DNA from: Porodaedalea pini
Lineage: Eukaryota > Basidiomycota > Agaricomycetes > Hymenochaetales > Hymenochaetaceae
Direction: 5' to 3'
Assembly (NCBI GenBank): GCA_002794775.1
Contig: NBAY01000031.1
Span: 124,001 to 188,000, forward strand
Length of the DNA: 64,000 nucleotides
A model generated the notes under the pieces. It searched no databases. It had not been told where the DNA came from and saw only the letters and a program-made list of their open reading frames with translations. A program made the translations under genes and the position numbers. Of the stretch, positions 22,211 through 33,299 are shown in pieces. How positions within the stretch are numbered: position 1 is the stretch's first letter; every line of letters starts with the position of its first letter.

Positions 22211-23053
22211 GATAGGCGGTGGTGTTGGTGATGGGTGGGGTGGTTGGTGGGCTCCTAGCTCGTCGTCTAGGCGTACTAGGTCGTCGTCGGTCAGTGGTGG
22301 TAGTTGTGCGAGGACAGCGTCGGCAGTGTCTTCTGGTGGTGTATTCCAACGCTGTGCCGCTGATCCAGACGGTCGACTGTATGGGTGTGGAGCCAGCTCA
22401 AATCAGAGACAACACTGCCAGCCGACAGGTGGTGCGGACGCCTGCGGGTCTGATTGAGCGCTGTAACAAAATTCCGGATGTGGTGGTCGACTTTCACTTG
22501 CTGATCAAACCCGGATCTTCCTCTGTGAAGACTCCAACGGGCGCCAAGGGACCTTTCCGAAGATCACCCCCAAGGCCTGGTAGCTACTCTCGAGTGGGTC
22601 GGACTCAACGTTACCCCCTCTCAAACGAGCGCTAGTTGATCGAATAGAAAGAGGACGGCGGGTTGTAAAACGAGTGAGTTTAATAATGAAGGTAAGGAAT
22701 TAACGACGTATCAGCCTGATCGATGCACGTGAGATCGATCTAAGAATAGGTGTGGGTCGAAGCGATCGTAGTCGGGGTCGCAGTCCAAGTCGTCGGACGC
22801 GTCGGATGAGAATGTTGGTCTAGAGTTCGGGGTTACGGACAGGTAGTGGTCGGTTTTGAGTTTGTTGGACGAGATGAGGGTTGAGAGTGATGATGATAGA
22901 TAGTAGGAAGAGTTCGATGGTGAGAGTGATTTGCGGGGTACAGGTGAAGGTATAGATGGTAGCGCGGTAAAGAGATTGCTGTCGGTAGGAGATGCGAACG
23001 TTCAGAGCCAGCTTGGCGTTGGTGACTGAGAATGCGCGAGGCGGTAGGGGTAA
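22211..23053 (-). other. Chromovirus leader between 5' LTR and gag ATG
   Basis: The leader is about 840 nt. Its last 200 nt are open in the gag frame without an ATG. The remainder shows no coding signal and presumably holds packaging and translation signals. Confidence 0.6.
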
Positions 23054-23065
23054 GTTTCGACCTTG
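23054..23065 (-). other. Primer-binding region, likely self-priming
   Basis: The minus strand directly after the 5' LTR reads CA then AGGTCGAAACT. It is not complementary to a CCA-ended tRNA in any obvious way. Its reverse complement AGTTTCGACCT occurs in the LTR about 35 nt below the TATA box, at the predicted RNA 5' end. This is the arrangement of Tf1-type self-primed elements. Confidence 0.7.
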
Positions 23066-23486
23066 TGTCAGCGACGGACTACGGGTACACAAATGGTAGC
23101 CGGGTCACGCGGAACTCAGTCAGAGGAGGAGGGAGACAAGAGAGAGCGGTGGGGCAGGGGAACTGACACAGCACGGAGATAAGGAGCAGCTTCTGGACGT
23201 AGCCAGGTAGAATTGACCAGGTCGAAACTAGGGGATAAGTACAGGAGGACTACCTACTTATATACCCTTCAGCGGCTGCGCACGGACCAGGGAATTAACT
23301 ACTACATAAGGATAGATGATAGAACGTCGTGGAACTTCATAGAATAATGAAATCATAGGATCGGTCAGCGAGTAAGGATAGTGCGAGAAGGAGCGTAATG
23401 AATAATGAGTAAGCAGGAATAAGCGTGATTAGTGATGGATGGATAAGATATGATAAGATAAGATAATTTAAAAAGCGTCCATGACA
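23066..23486 (-). repeat. 5' LTR and promoter of intact chromovirus
   Basis: It is 421 bp long, with two substitutions and one base length difference from the 3' LTR. It carries the element promoter: TATATAAG on the minus strand near 23258-23265 and the predicted RNA start near 23229. Confidence 0.96.
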
Positions 23487-23491
23487 TGTCT
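23487..23491. repeat. Target site duplication TGTCT, right
   Basis: This is the partner of 16550-16554. Confidence 0.9.
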
Positions 23492-23683
23492 CGTGAATTC
23501 TATGAGCTCATCTGCCTCCCAGGCAGGAAATTGGACTTGCATTTGCAACTAAGGTCCAAGCCCACTGCAAGTGTGGTTGCATGAATGCACATGAGGTCCA
23601 TCTCTGCAAAGGAGAAATGAACAGGCTGAATATAGGTGTACTCTACATGCATGTATATGGTCTCTATTTCATGATTAAGTACC

Positions 23684-24076
23684 ATGGTTTACTCTCCACA
23701 GTGCAAAGCCCAAGGCCAGCTTCATCTGGAGCATTTCAGTGTACAGATGAATGACATTACAAAAGTCACATGCGTCAAAGAATTCCTAGCATTAGACCCT
23801 CCTGTGATTATTGGCAAGAAGGAGTGTGAAGTGAATGCAAAGCTTTTGAAAGACCTAATTCCCACTGCTTTCCATCACAAGATGGATGAAACATTGGTAA
23901 AAAGATCATCAGAGGTGTATCAATCCCCTCTTCATTCTGATTCTAACTCCAACTCTGACTTCAAAATCAGTACTCCTCAAAGTGGTGTAGATCCTGTGTA
24001 TGGGTTGTTTAGGATTGGTAGTTCATTTGGGGATGTGTTTCCATTGAGTTTTGAAGTAAAGATATGCTCAGTATGA
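23684..24076 (+). other. Open frame of unknown origin beside the repeat block
   Basis: A 130-codon open frame has Ser/Asn-rich stretches and ends inside the dispersed repeat (VDPVYGLFRIGSSFGDVFP). The same short peptide can be read from copy A of the repeat at 12600-12668 on the minus strand. It could be a fragment of a transposon or captured gene; I do not recognise it. The stretch from the LTR end to 23684 holds nothing clear. Confidence 0.35.
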
Positions 24077-24892
24077 GCACGAGAAAAATATCAGTACACA
24101 TCGGTATGTCAGTACATGTCAGTATGCATCAATACTGTAAGGTGCTCCGGACCCAATGTGAGCATTGGTACAGAGCCAGAATGAGCGAGATATCAACTCC
24201 AGTACAAGACAATAGCAATAGCAGAGATGAGAACAAGAACAAGACAAGAGATGAGACCGAAGACGAGGTTGCCATGAAACTAACTGTTGCAGAGACTAAC
24301 TGCATGCACGGAAGCTGTCCTATCTGAGGGGAACTCTGCAGTAGTATTTCCTCCCTTGCTACCTATGACAGGGAAGTCCCTAAATACAAGGTGCAAGAGA
24401 TCTATCTACAGGAAAATTATTCCAAAGTGAGTATAATGTGCATACTGGGTGAAACATAGAGTGTCAGAGAGAAAATACTCGGAACATAAGAGAAACATAG
24501 AAAATCAAAAGAAAACCTGTCCATGCAACAACTTCCCCATTTGCCTTGGTCCATCATCCAGTCATATCGCAGCTCCACCAGAACTGAGATCCTCCAATCG
24601 GTGAGTTATCATCCATCATCAGGCTGATCTCCGGTACATGTCCCAACTGACTCCAATGACATAAGCTTTCCGGTACATCCCGAATTGCCAGGGGGATCTT
24701 CCTAGTGATCCGCTGATGTGATGCCGGGCATATTATCATGTGTCCGGTACACGTTGGGCAAACCATTCTGAGTCCGGTATGTGTCGGGCAAATCCTTCTG
24801 AGTCCGGTACACATCAATACCTGTCAGAACATGCAATGGATGGCCTCTAGAGGGATCTGCAGTGGTTGGCCACTCATTGGTACTCTACAGTG
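23987..24892 (-). repeat. Dispersed 0.9 kb repeat, copy B
   Basis: This is the reverse-oriented partner of 11800-12668, and contains the same 3' coding remnant (ISLMMDDNSPIGGSQFWWS as an alternate-frame reading) and the same non-coding tail. It is not enclosed by visible inverted repeats, so it reached this site by another route or its element has lost its ends. Confidence 0.85.
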
Positions 24893-25841
24893 GTCATTTC
24901 ACAAAGTCATCTCCAGCTTATAAGGTGTTGAAGGGCATGATTGTTCCGCATGCCTGCCCCTAGTCTTCTCCACTCCATAAATGGACAGCAGATGTGGAAA
25001 CTCCAAAGAATACAAAAGGGAAGACAGCAGCAATGTGCCCAAAGGCTACACCCCATCCTGCCAAATGCACAACCACAACATTTTCAGACCTTGGTAGGTC
25101 TTCCCCACCAACTCCTCAAACTTTCCTTTGTGAGTTCAATGTGGTGATCAAGCCCAACTCTCAGCTTAAAGCCTCTGCCTCGATGTCAAACAGCAACATG
25201 GCAGTGGGACCATTGAAGATTCTGGTCATTTATGTGAGTTCATCTGATGAAGAGGATGACATGCTGTCATCCAGCCCTCTGGCGAAGAAGCACAAATATT
25301 CAGTCATGAAGGACAAAGAAACAGACAAGATGGCTGTGAAGAAGGAACACCTTGTGGAATAGAATGTGTGTAGAATATACATATAATTTCTGTATGGCAC
25401 CTGGAGCACCATACAGACCTGTATTACTCCACTCTTTTCATCTATACCCTGAACCCAAAACACACAGTCACCCCTTGCCTATACTTTGCTTATTGCAGAA
25501 TACACTTTGATTACAATACAAACTAAGCTCAAGCAAACCCGCTCATGTGCAAAAGTTGGGTTGTCATGCTGCCACTTGTTTGTTTGTTAGCTTAGGCCTA
25601 TAACATAGTAGATTGAACCAAAGCACTTTGGCCCTGGCATGACCTAAGCATATTGGCCAGTATGCCTGACCAATATACTTGGGTCATGCTGGGGCCAAAG
25701 AAATGTGGCCAGCTATGTGGTTATCAAACAAAGCATTTAAAGGTAAGCCTCTGGCCATCATACTATATATATTGAGACCTTTTTAGTGGCTAACCACCTC
25801 TTCACCCATTAACTGCATTGCCCATACTCCATGATATCCCA
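24893..25841. other. Repeat-island sequence, no assignable gene
   Basis: A short open frame (24994-25362) ends in SSSDEEDDMLSSSPLAKKHK, which looks like a nuclear acidic/basic linker. It stands alone and was not assigned. The rest is AT-rich. Confidence 0.35.
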
Positions 25842-27739
25842 ATGTCCACAAAACTGAAGCTTAAGTAGACTAAGCTTCCCATCAAGCAGGCAAATGGCCT
25901 GCAGGACCTAACAAACACTGATGATACTGCTTCGGTCAAGCCATTTGATCCCGAGCTTGACAAGAGGAATGGAAAACAAGAGCCATTTACTGAAGCTCAG
26001 AAGATGTGGCTGAGCTCAAAGCTCCCATGCTTTTATTCACTTCCACATGAGCAGCCCCACCACCCACAAGTTAAAGCTTACAAGAATGAGATTGCAAATG
26101 AGTACATTAAGGAGTTCAAGTTTACAGGAGACCTGAATAAACACAGAAGCATATGTTTAACAATTACTAGTGCTTTGCTTCATAAAACTAATGAATTTAT
26201 AGAGGGTGAGACGATGGATCTCTAATCAGAAATGTGTTGACTGTCCAAGCTCAGTGAACAGATCTCTGTCAGAGAAGGAGTCGAATATACTTGCTAACTT
26301 CTTTGACAGAGATTGCACTATTACTGGGAGAGCTTTGTTTCTCCGTGAAAACAAAGCTCTGATCAAAGAGTGTACCAATGCAAAATTGCCATCTCTCAAA
26401 CCTGGAAAGACCAGATGAGGACTGCCATCCACTGTTCAGAAGGAGGTGTATGACGCTCTAACAGAAGAAGAGAAGGCTGAATATGACAGATGAGCAGCTG
26501 TGGAGAATGCACAAACAAGGGTTTCATGCAATGGTTGTATAGATGACACCACAGTCAAAGAGTATGTTAATTCTTTTTTCTTTCAGTTTGTATCTCTTCT
26601 GACTCTTGCTTCATTAGCAACCAGCAAAAAGCCCCTAATGTGTTGCAATGGCTTCTAAGTGGCTTGGGTGGTTGCAGAAATAGCTATTCAGTTGGAGACA
26701 CTGTATTTCACATTCAGTTCACCTTTTGAAGTCCAAGTGGCAAAGTAATCATAGATAAGTATGTTTTAATTTTAAATTTCTGCTTATTATAGCTACTGAT
26801 AGAGATCGTAGAATCCATACTGGCTTTGAAGGGAAATTCTTCTATGATAACCAAGCTTATAAAAAAGGAAAAGTCACTAAGTCTTGGGTGTCTTTCATAT
26901 CCAAAGTATTTTGTCAATGTGCGTGTTTAATCAAAAAATTGAAATGTGTTTTACTCAAATAAACCTATATTTAAGCTGGAACAAAGTCATGTCTCGTTTC
27001 ACAGGAGCGTGCATCATCTTCCAACAAGACTGAATTGCAACAGAAAGAAGGATTCATAGTTAATTCTTCACCTCTGCCTGAGGCAGACTACCAGACTGCA
27101 TTCTCTAATCTTCAGACCAAAGTGGCTTCATATTCACTTCATTCTGATGGTATTGAAAGTTCTGGCCCAGCACCTATCCATGAACTTGCACAGCCCATGG
27201 AAACTTTACCATCAGTCACTTCCAATGTCCTAACACCAGTAATGATGGATCATGGCTCAGAGGTAGCAGAAGCGCTTGATCTGCCCATGCAGGCTAATGT
27301 AGTTTGTCCTGTGATCTCCTCGGCCTCACTCCCCCTTGACAGTCCAATACAGTCTGAGCATGGTGTCACAAGTTCTTTGGATGTACATGCAGATTCTGCA
27401 GAACTCAGTGAATCTCAGTTTCCATCTGCCGCCACAATGTTGGTCGGAACAGGCACCATTCCTATTCATTATGTGGCTAGTCCAGTGTCAACTCAGAAGC
27501 TGCACTGTATTGCTGAACTGCTGGACTCAATCACTGTCACAGACCAAGTCACTGTCACAGACCAAGTCACTGTCACAGACCAAGTCACTGAAGCTCCACA
27601 AACTTCTATGAAGCATAGTGCTGAATCAAGCAGTGCTGACCAGGAATGTGGGCAACAGAGGACAAAGAAACGATGCTCTGAAGATATGACTGTGACCAAT
27701 ACACAATGGAAAAGTATGTGCAAGATCAAACAGCTGTAA
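25842..27739 (+). pseudogene. Broken gene of unknown, mushroom-type family
   Basis: The plus strand reads from an ATG at 25842 (stop after eight codons) into PFTEAQKMWLSSKLPCFYSL (about 25980-26040), then a Lys-rich helical part and, near 26435-26500, VQKEVYDALTEEEKAEYD. The last open piece is 27035-27739 (234 codons), Ser/Thr/Val-rich with a perfect 18 bp triplication and a basic end (TKKRCSED). Short intron-like gaps separate the parts. Proteins with a 'work-surface' motif such as FT..Q..WL.S.LP..., followed by EE..EY, are common as unknown repeats in mushroom genomes, from memory only. No function is proposed. Confidence 0.45.
27533..27586 (+). repeat. Three exact tandem copies of an 18 bp unit
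   Basis: The unit ACTGTCACAGACCAAGTC occurs at 27533, 27551 and 27569. It encodes TVTDQV repeats in the 234-codon frame. The copies are identical although their surroundings are decayed. Confidence 0.95.
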
Positions 27740-30654
27740 GCTTTATTCTCCATTTAAAATCATGATGACAAAGCTGATCTTTAAAAAGACAGCATATGAA
27801 TCTTGATTTGCCAGACTCAGTGAAGAACAAGAAAAACAGAAAATAGATGCTCCAAATGGCTCATTTCTTGGTCCCATTATTTTAACATCGTTGAAAGGTG
27901 ATGGTATGGGTCTACAGGCAGACTCAGACCTGGTTGAGTTCTGCCACTGGGGGTTCACTCTAATGTGTCTGATGGAGAGGATAGTGTCAGGAACTGTAGG
28001 GAAGTGTAAGGGAATACTTGGGGCTAGGTGTCGACTCAGGGACATGAGTACAAAGGACGACCGGCAAAATGTGCCTAAATGCAGTCGGAGAACAAAGAGC
28101 AACTACAATCTTGACAACCCGGGCTTGAAAACTCGCCAGTGAAGACAGAAATCAATACTATTCATCGAGACGATCCCGAATCTGAAAAGATCTCGAGACA
28201 CGATGCAGATTTGACGGAGATATGGCGGTTGCACTGGTTGTGGTATCGCGATGCAGACTCTTTTGTGGACTGTACGGTCAACTCAAGGGCAAATCTATAT
28301 TCTTCCCAAGGGAGACTGCAGTGACTCAATAGTCGAGGAGGGACAACTAAATAGAAACGGAGTGACCGAATGCTCGAGACAATGGCTCTACTGATTCAGA
28401 AGCTTTGCCAAAGTGCTTGATTCTGTCAGAATCGAGCTCCCAATGCAGACCCTATAACTATAGTGATTGAAACCTGAAGTTGAGGTAGGTGCAGGGCCAT
28501 ATCAGGCTGTTCCGGACAGTTTGGATCCCTGGTTGGCGCTCATCAAGCACTCGAACATGCTCGAAATGGTGCTCGAAAGTGTCCAAACGTATCCCAATGC
28601 GATCGAGCGACTTCTTTGTAGGCAGCGAATGTGCGGTGCGACGGAAGTATGCAGGTATGATACCCTGTTGGGTTTGTCGGGCGCTCGAAGACTTGGAATA
28701 TCGGTTTTGAGTGTATGTGGTGAACCGAACACGCTATTTGAGCACTTGGCCAAGCTTGTTAAAGCAGAGCAGGGATGAACTGGAGATGATAACGACTTAT
28801 CAGACTCGAAATGTGTACTGTGGAGTGAACTGGGGGCTGTATTCCCTGTCTAGAATCAGTACAAAGGTGTGCACTATTTATACTCTAGTCGAAACAAGCT
28901 CGGTACTGACGTTGAGCATACATACGGAGGTAGAGGATTGCGTGCAGTGCATGTTCAAGTCAGAGTAGTCATATGTTAGGGATGGAATGACTCGAGAACA
29001 TGATATATCACGAACTCGAAGGGGAATAATGGTTCGACATCAAGGAGAAGACCAATGAAACCAAGAAACTTATCATGTGTGCTCTGAACAACTCTGTTCG
29101 AACATCCCTGAATGCCCCCAAGGGTGTGATGATGACAAATGCACATCATGGGAGTGATAGACAATGATAAATAACACTTGAGCCACATGGAGAATGCAGC
29201 GAATGACGGAATCCGGTCGTTCGAGCGTGATACATTGAACGTTGGCGGCCCGAGGACTGTTCGAGCGACCCCTGCTGGAACCCAATGTGTTCCCTGAGCC
29301 CAACTGCATGATCCAGCTGTGCTACAAACATTCAAATGAGTGAATATGAAGTGGATAGAGTCCTCGAGCACATATATAGTGTGATATGGGATGAATATAA
29401 AGGAAACGAAGTGTTCGAGTGTGAGTAGGAAGTGGTATGAGTGTTAGAGTGGGTGTATGAAAGTTTTCGAACATATTTATGAGGTTACTAAGGGATAATA
29501 TGAGAACTTCGAAGGTATATTGATGCTCGAATGGGCAAGTGTGACCATTCGAGCACGTGAAATGCGAAGTGTAAGATAGACAGTGATGAAATGAAGTGCT
29601 TGACCATGTTTATGGGGTTTGTATCTGTATATAGTAATAAATAAAGCGGGTGGTATGCTGGGACGGCTGACGCCTAAGCACGAATCGAGCGCTACAGCGG
29701 CTGGCGAAACGCATGGAACTCCCAGAACTAAAAGCTATTTTTGTAGCTCTATGACGTGGGCTCAGAATTGTGCAAGACAAGACAGTATTCGAAAGTGATT
29801 TTAGATGAGATTACGAATCTGAAGAGAGCTTGAGAATCAGTTTGGAACTGAGGGAGATATAGCAAAAGCAAGATTTGACCGAAAACAGGACTCGAGACGG
29901 AATGGACAGAATGACACTGAACAGTGATGGAGACAAGAACTAAAGACTGGGACTGACTTGGGGGAACTAAACTTCTATTTTTGAGACATTTACATGAGTG
30001 TTTAAATAACCGACAGAGGGTTGAGCCTCTGAGCAGTGTACAAAGGACACAAAGACAGACTGGAGGCTCTAGCCAAACAACACCAAATAGCTGGAACTCG
30101 GAGCCGGAACTCAGGCACATGAACAATTAAGCTTTGGGAGGCTCAGAACAATACCAGACCTGACCGAAAACAGACTTTGGCAGCTCACCAGTACAGAACC
30201 AAGCTGTATGCGTTGAGTTAATCCAGCCAAACACTGAAAGTGTCCTGAAATGCGTTGGGGAACTTGTAAGGCTGTCCTGAGTCGAGCCGAACCTAATAGA
30301 GCTGATTCTGAGGCCAGTGGTGTCAGAATCTCCACATTGTTTCCTTCTCTTTTTGTCTTTGCACATGAACCGATCAACTGGCTTGATGGTTCAGCACTCC
30401 ATTGTGTGCCTTGCATATAAGTTCTGTTTTGAACCATTCATACATGATCTCATCTGCAAACAGGTCTTGTTGCGACTCATCAGCTTCACTTTTTTTTCTG
30501 ATGTTGTTCCCCTCATGTCCGATCTGTTCACTTTTTATCTTCATCTCACCCCCTCTCTGATCTCTTCCATACATTTATGTTTTGCCCAGAACCATTCATA
30601 GATAGCTTTGTAGTTTACATTATTGTACAGTAGTTAGTAGTTAGAGTAATATAG
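27740..30654. other. Unassigned TCGA-rich tract
   Basis: No gene is recognised. Between about 28160 and 29900 the tetramer TCGA appears 27 times by my count, several-fold above chance. Two stretches (28170-28250 and 29810-29880) look like diverged copies of each other (CGAATCTGAAAAGA versus CGAATCTGAAGAGA, then GGAGATAT). This may be an old LTR-type element. Confidence 0.4.
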
Positions 30655-30697
30655 AGTAGTCAGGACAGATCTTTAGGGAAGATCTGTTCTGACTACT
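30655..30697. repeat. Near-perfect hairpin, 19 bp stem
   Basis: The left arm 30655-30673 and right arm 30679-30697 pair over 19 bp with one G-T type mismatch, around a 5-base loop TAGGG. It lies just downstream, on the minus strand, of the pogo-like fragment. Confidence 0.9.
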
Positions 30698-30719
30698 TAT
30701 TGGTCACTGTCTGAACCAA

Positions 30720-31111
30720 GCTCCTGTGATGCCTGCTGGATCAGCCTTTTCACCTTCCCTGGCATGGAGGAAGAGGTTTGCATGGTTCTCAATATCATCA
30801 CATGCCAATGGATCACTCCAATCTGATGAGATTAGAACCAACTGCACCAAGATTTCCTCCTCCACATCTGACAACCTCTTTTTTGCTCCATTTGACTCTG
30901 TTAGAGACTTTCCCTCCCTAGCTCACCTTCCCAGTGTCATCTTGTCTACCCCATGTTTCTGTGCAATAGCTTGTACACCAAGTTGCTCCTTTGCAGGCTT
31001 GTTTGCTGCTTTCTCTATGTTGTACTCTGCAACTGCATTATTCATTTTCACCTCCTGTGCTGTGTTTGTAAGACACTTCTTTCATGCCAATGACTTGGTG
31101 TGATATGCCAT
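30720..31111 (-). pseudogene. pogo/Tigger-type transposase N-terminal fragment
   Basis: The minus strand from ATG 31111 reads an N-terminal Psq-type helix-turn-helix and linker (GVQAIAQKHGVDKMTLGR near 30990-30940, then REGKSLTESNGAKKRLSDVEEEILVQ). This is the DNA-binding part of CENP-B/pogo-like DDE transposases. Two TGA stops sit where CGA (Arg) would fit. No DDE domain follows, so the gene is truncated near the hairpin at 30655-30697. It is non-functional. Confidence 0.7.
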
Positions 31112-31668
31112 TGTGAGAGAATTGAGCTGTGTAGGGATACTGTGATGAGAAGCTGATGGCTACACAGCGAGAAGTTAATGAAAGTGGTTGTGTCACACTA
31201 GAGCATGTGATTTGCTCATTTTGCACACAATTTGCACAATTTGCACAATTGTAATGGCAGATATTCAGCAATCAACATGTCTTATGATTGAAATGAAATG
31301 TATAATCTGTGGCTATTGCATGGTGTAAAATTTGTACTGCATATGAGCAACAACAAATTAATCTTTAGTGAAGACAAACACACTCTTTTGATCAAATTAG
31401 CCTTTTTCACAGTATTTTGCATGTAGAATCTGGTACAGTGCTCTGTTTACCTTCAAAATTGGTCTGGAACTAGCTTGGAAATGAGATAATTTATGTACAA
31501 AATTATCTGGCAAATGGAGGTGATGAAGGGTGCAAACAGGCAGGTGTCTCAAAGAGTAGCAGTGTCTCAAGTAGCGGTAGTACACTGTATGTACAGACTG
31601 CTTCACCCTGACTGCAAAGTGCGAGACCACAATCAGTACCGAAGTCCATACTTTGGCACCGGAAATTG
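31112..31668. other. Boundary between repeat island and gene space
   Basis: No gene is seen. Composition shifts from AT-rich and CpG-poor on the left to CpG-containing gene space on the right. Confidence 0.4.
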
Positions 31669-31675
31669 TATAAAA
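31669..31675 (+). promoter_or_regulatory. TATA box of the aspartic peptidase gene
   Basis: TATAAAA lies about 100 bp upstream of the ATG at 31777. Confidence 0.6.
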
Positions 31676-31776
31676 GGACCTCAAACCTTTACATTTCTTC
31701 AGCGTCAAGGTATCGAACAGGTCTTCCTTATCACAGCCGATTTCGCATCTCCAGTTGAAACAACTGCGCATATAGA

Positions 31777-33299
31777 ATGTCTATGCACCATCAGCACTAC
31801 TCTAAGAAAGATGAAAAAAGTAACTCAGGTGCTCCGAAAGCAAGATCACCTGCTGTAGCAGACAAACAAAGGAGCATCTCGGGAAAGCCCTCTACTAGTA
31901 ACCCGTCCAATAAAGCCAAATCTTCTTCCGTACGCAAACCTTCCACGTCACCGAGCCCCTTCAAGATCAAAATTGGAGCAGCTGGCCTTAAGGTCAAGGC
32001 AATGATTAAGCAAGACAATAAGCGGCAAATAGCAGCTAGGAAGATGCTGCTTGGTCTTCGCAGGAATTATATGATGACCGAAGACTCGCAAGATATAGAG
32101 ATGGACTTTCTAAACATTCTTCATGTCGATGCATTCGGAGTCTCAGACAGTTTCAGAGTCTGGGTAGATATTTCTCTCGGAGATGACGCAAGTACAGCAA
32201 CAGAGCACGAAGTCTTGCTTGACACAACATCTGCACTCACCTGGGTGAGCAAAGCGGACTATGTTGACGCCCGTACTTCAGAAGCTAGGCAAGCGTTGAG
32301 ACCCCCGGCAGACCAGAGAGCGCATATCGAATTCCAGTACCATTCATCTGACACACTCAGGGGAGAGTTATACCAAGACACACTCAAAATTGGTAGTGAC
32401 AGGTCGTTAAGGATTGATAATCAACTGTTTGCTGTGATAGACCAAGTGCCAGACAGACTTACAAGTCAAGATATTCATGGAATCCTCGGATGTGGACCCC
32501 GTAGACTCTCCAGAAGAATGATTGTGGACAGGCCAGACGCGACAATCAAAACGGTAATAGACAACATGATCACACAGCGTGGCATTTCAGCGAAAATAAT
32601 TGGAATTGCGCTCAATCCACCAGACGACACTCATCCTGATGCCGCGACCAAAGCTCTTATCAAAGGAACGATCCATTTCGGCGGGACTAGTAGTGAGCAT
32701 CCTCTGGAAAACGTACCGACAACTCAGCTAGCCCCGGCGAGTAGCTTCTACGGCGTGAACCTCACTTTGACGCTTGACAGCGCAAGCGGCGGGCCCACAA
32801 CCATCATGTCCAGCAGCCCAGGTATTATTGACACAGGAGCACCTTTCATTTCTCTTAAACGTGATTACCTCAGAACATATATGGAGCGTGTTGGTGCTGC
32901 ATTCGATAACACACTGGAAGTGTGGTGCCTCCCGATAAGTAAGAAAGGAAACCTTCGGAACTTGAACTTTAACTTCGAAGGTTGTGCCCCTTTCGTGTTT
33001 CCTCCGAGTGCGCAGGTCTGGCCTCCGAATTTGAACACAAACTTGGACTTTAGAATGAGACCGGATTATTTGTACTTCACTATTCGAGAGCTCGACGATG
33101 CGGTTCCGGGAAGAATGTTCATTCTTGGTCTCGCGTGGAGTAAGTAACAGGATATTTCAGCGCAACTCCAGAGAGCTGACTTTGCTTTGCCTTTTCAGTT
33201 CAGAGATACTATGTGGGCATTGATTTATCCAATCCGAATGGAAGTTGGATCAGAATAGGACGTACAAGAAACACAAACCGCAAGTGGGTAGGCCTCTAG
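31777..33299 (+). CDS. Pepsin-like (A1) aspartic peptidase, atypical
   Basis: CDS join(31777-33139, 33199-33299), 487 residues; the 59 bp intron (GTAAGT...TTTTCAG) reads through into IQRYYVGIDLSN, a typical A1 C-terminal strand. The two catalytic Asp motifs are present: LLDTTSALTWV near residue 148 and GIIDTGAPFISL near 352. The first has Thr where pepsins have Gly (DTG). The flap region is shortened (YHSSDTLRGELYQDTLKIG). The N-terminus is Ser/Lys-rich with no signal peptide or clear propeptide. A1 enzymes are normally secreted zymogens. This one is therefore either intracellular or mis-started, and its activity is uncertain. Confidence 0.85.

Larger units (their letters stand above)
16555..23486 (-). 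mobile_element. Intact Ty3/gypsy chromovirus
   Basis: This is a full-length LTR retrotransposon on the minus strand. It has LTRs at both ends with TGTCA...TGACA termini, a flanking 5 bp duplication TGTCT (16550-16554 and 23487-23491), a primer-binding region next to the 5' LTR, open gag and pol, and a polypurine tract next to the 3' LTR. The two LTRs differ at two bases and one A-run length over about 421 bp, so insertion was recent. Pol ends in a chromodomain, placing it among chromoviruses. Both frames are open end to end, so it may still be active. Confidence 0.97.
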
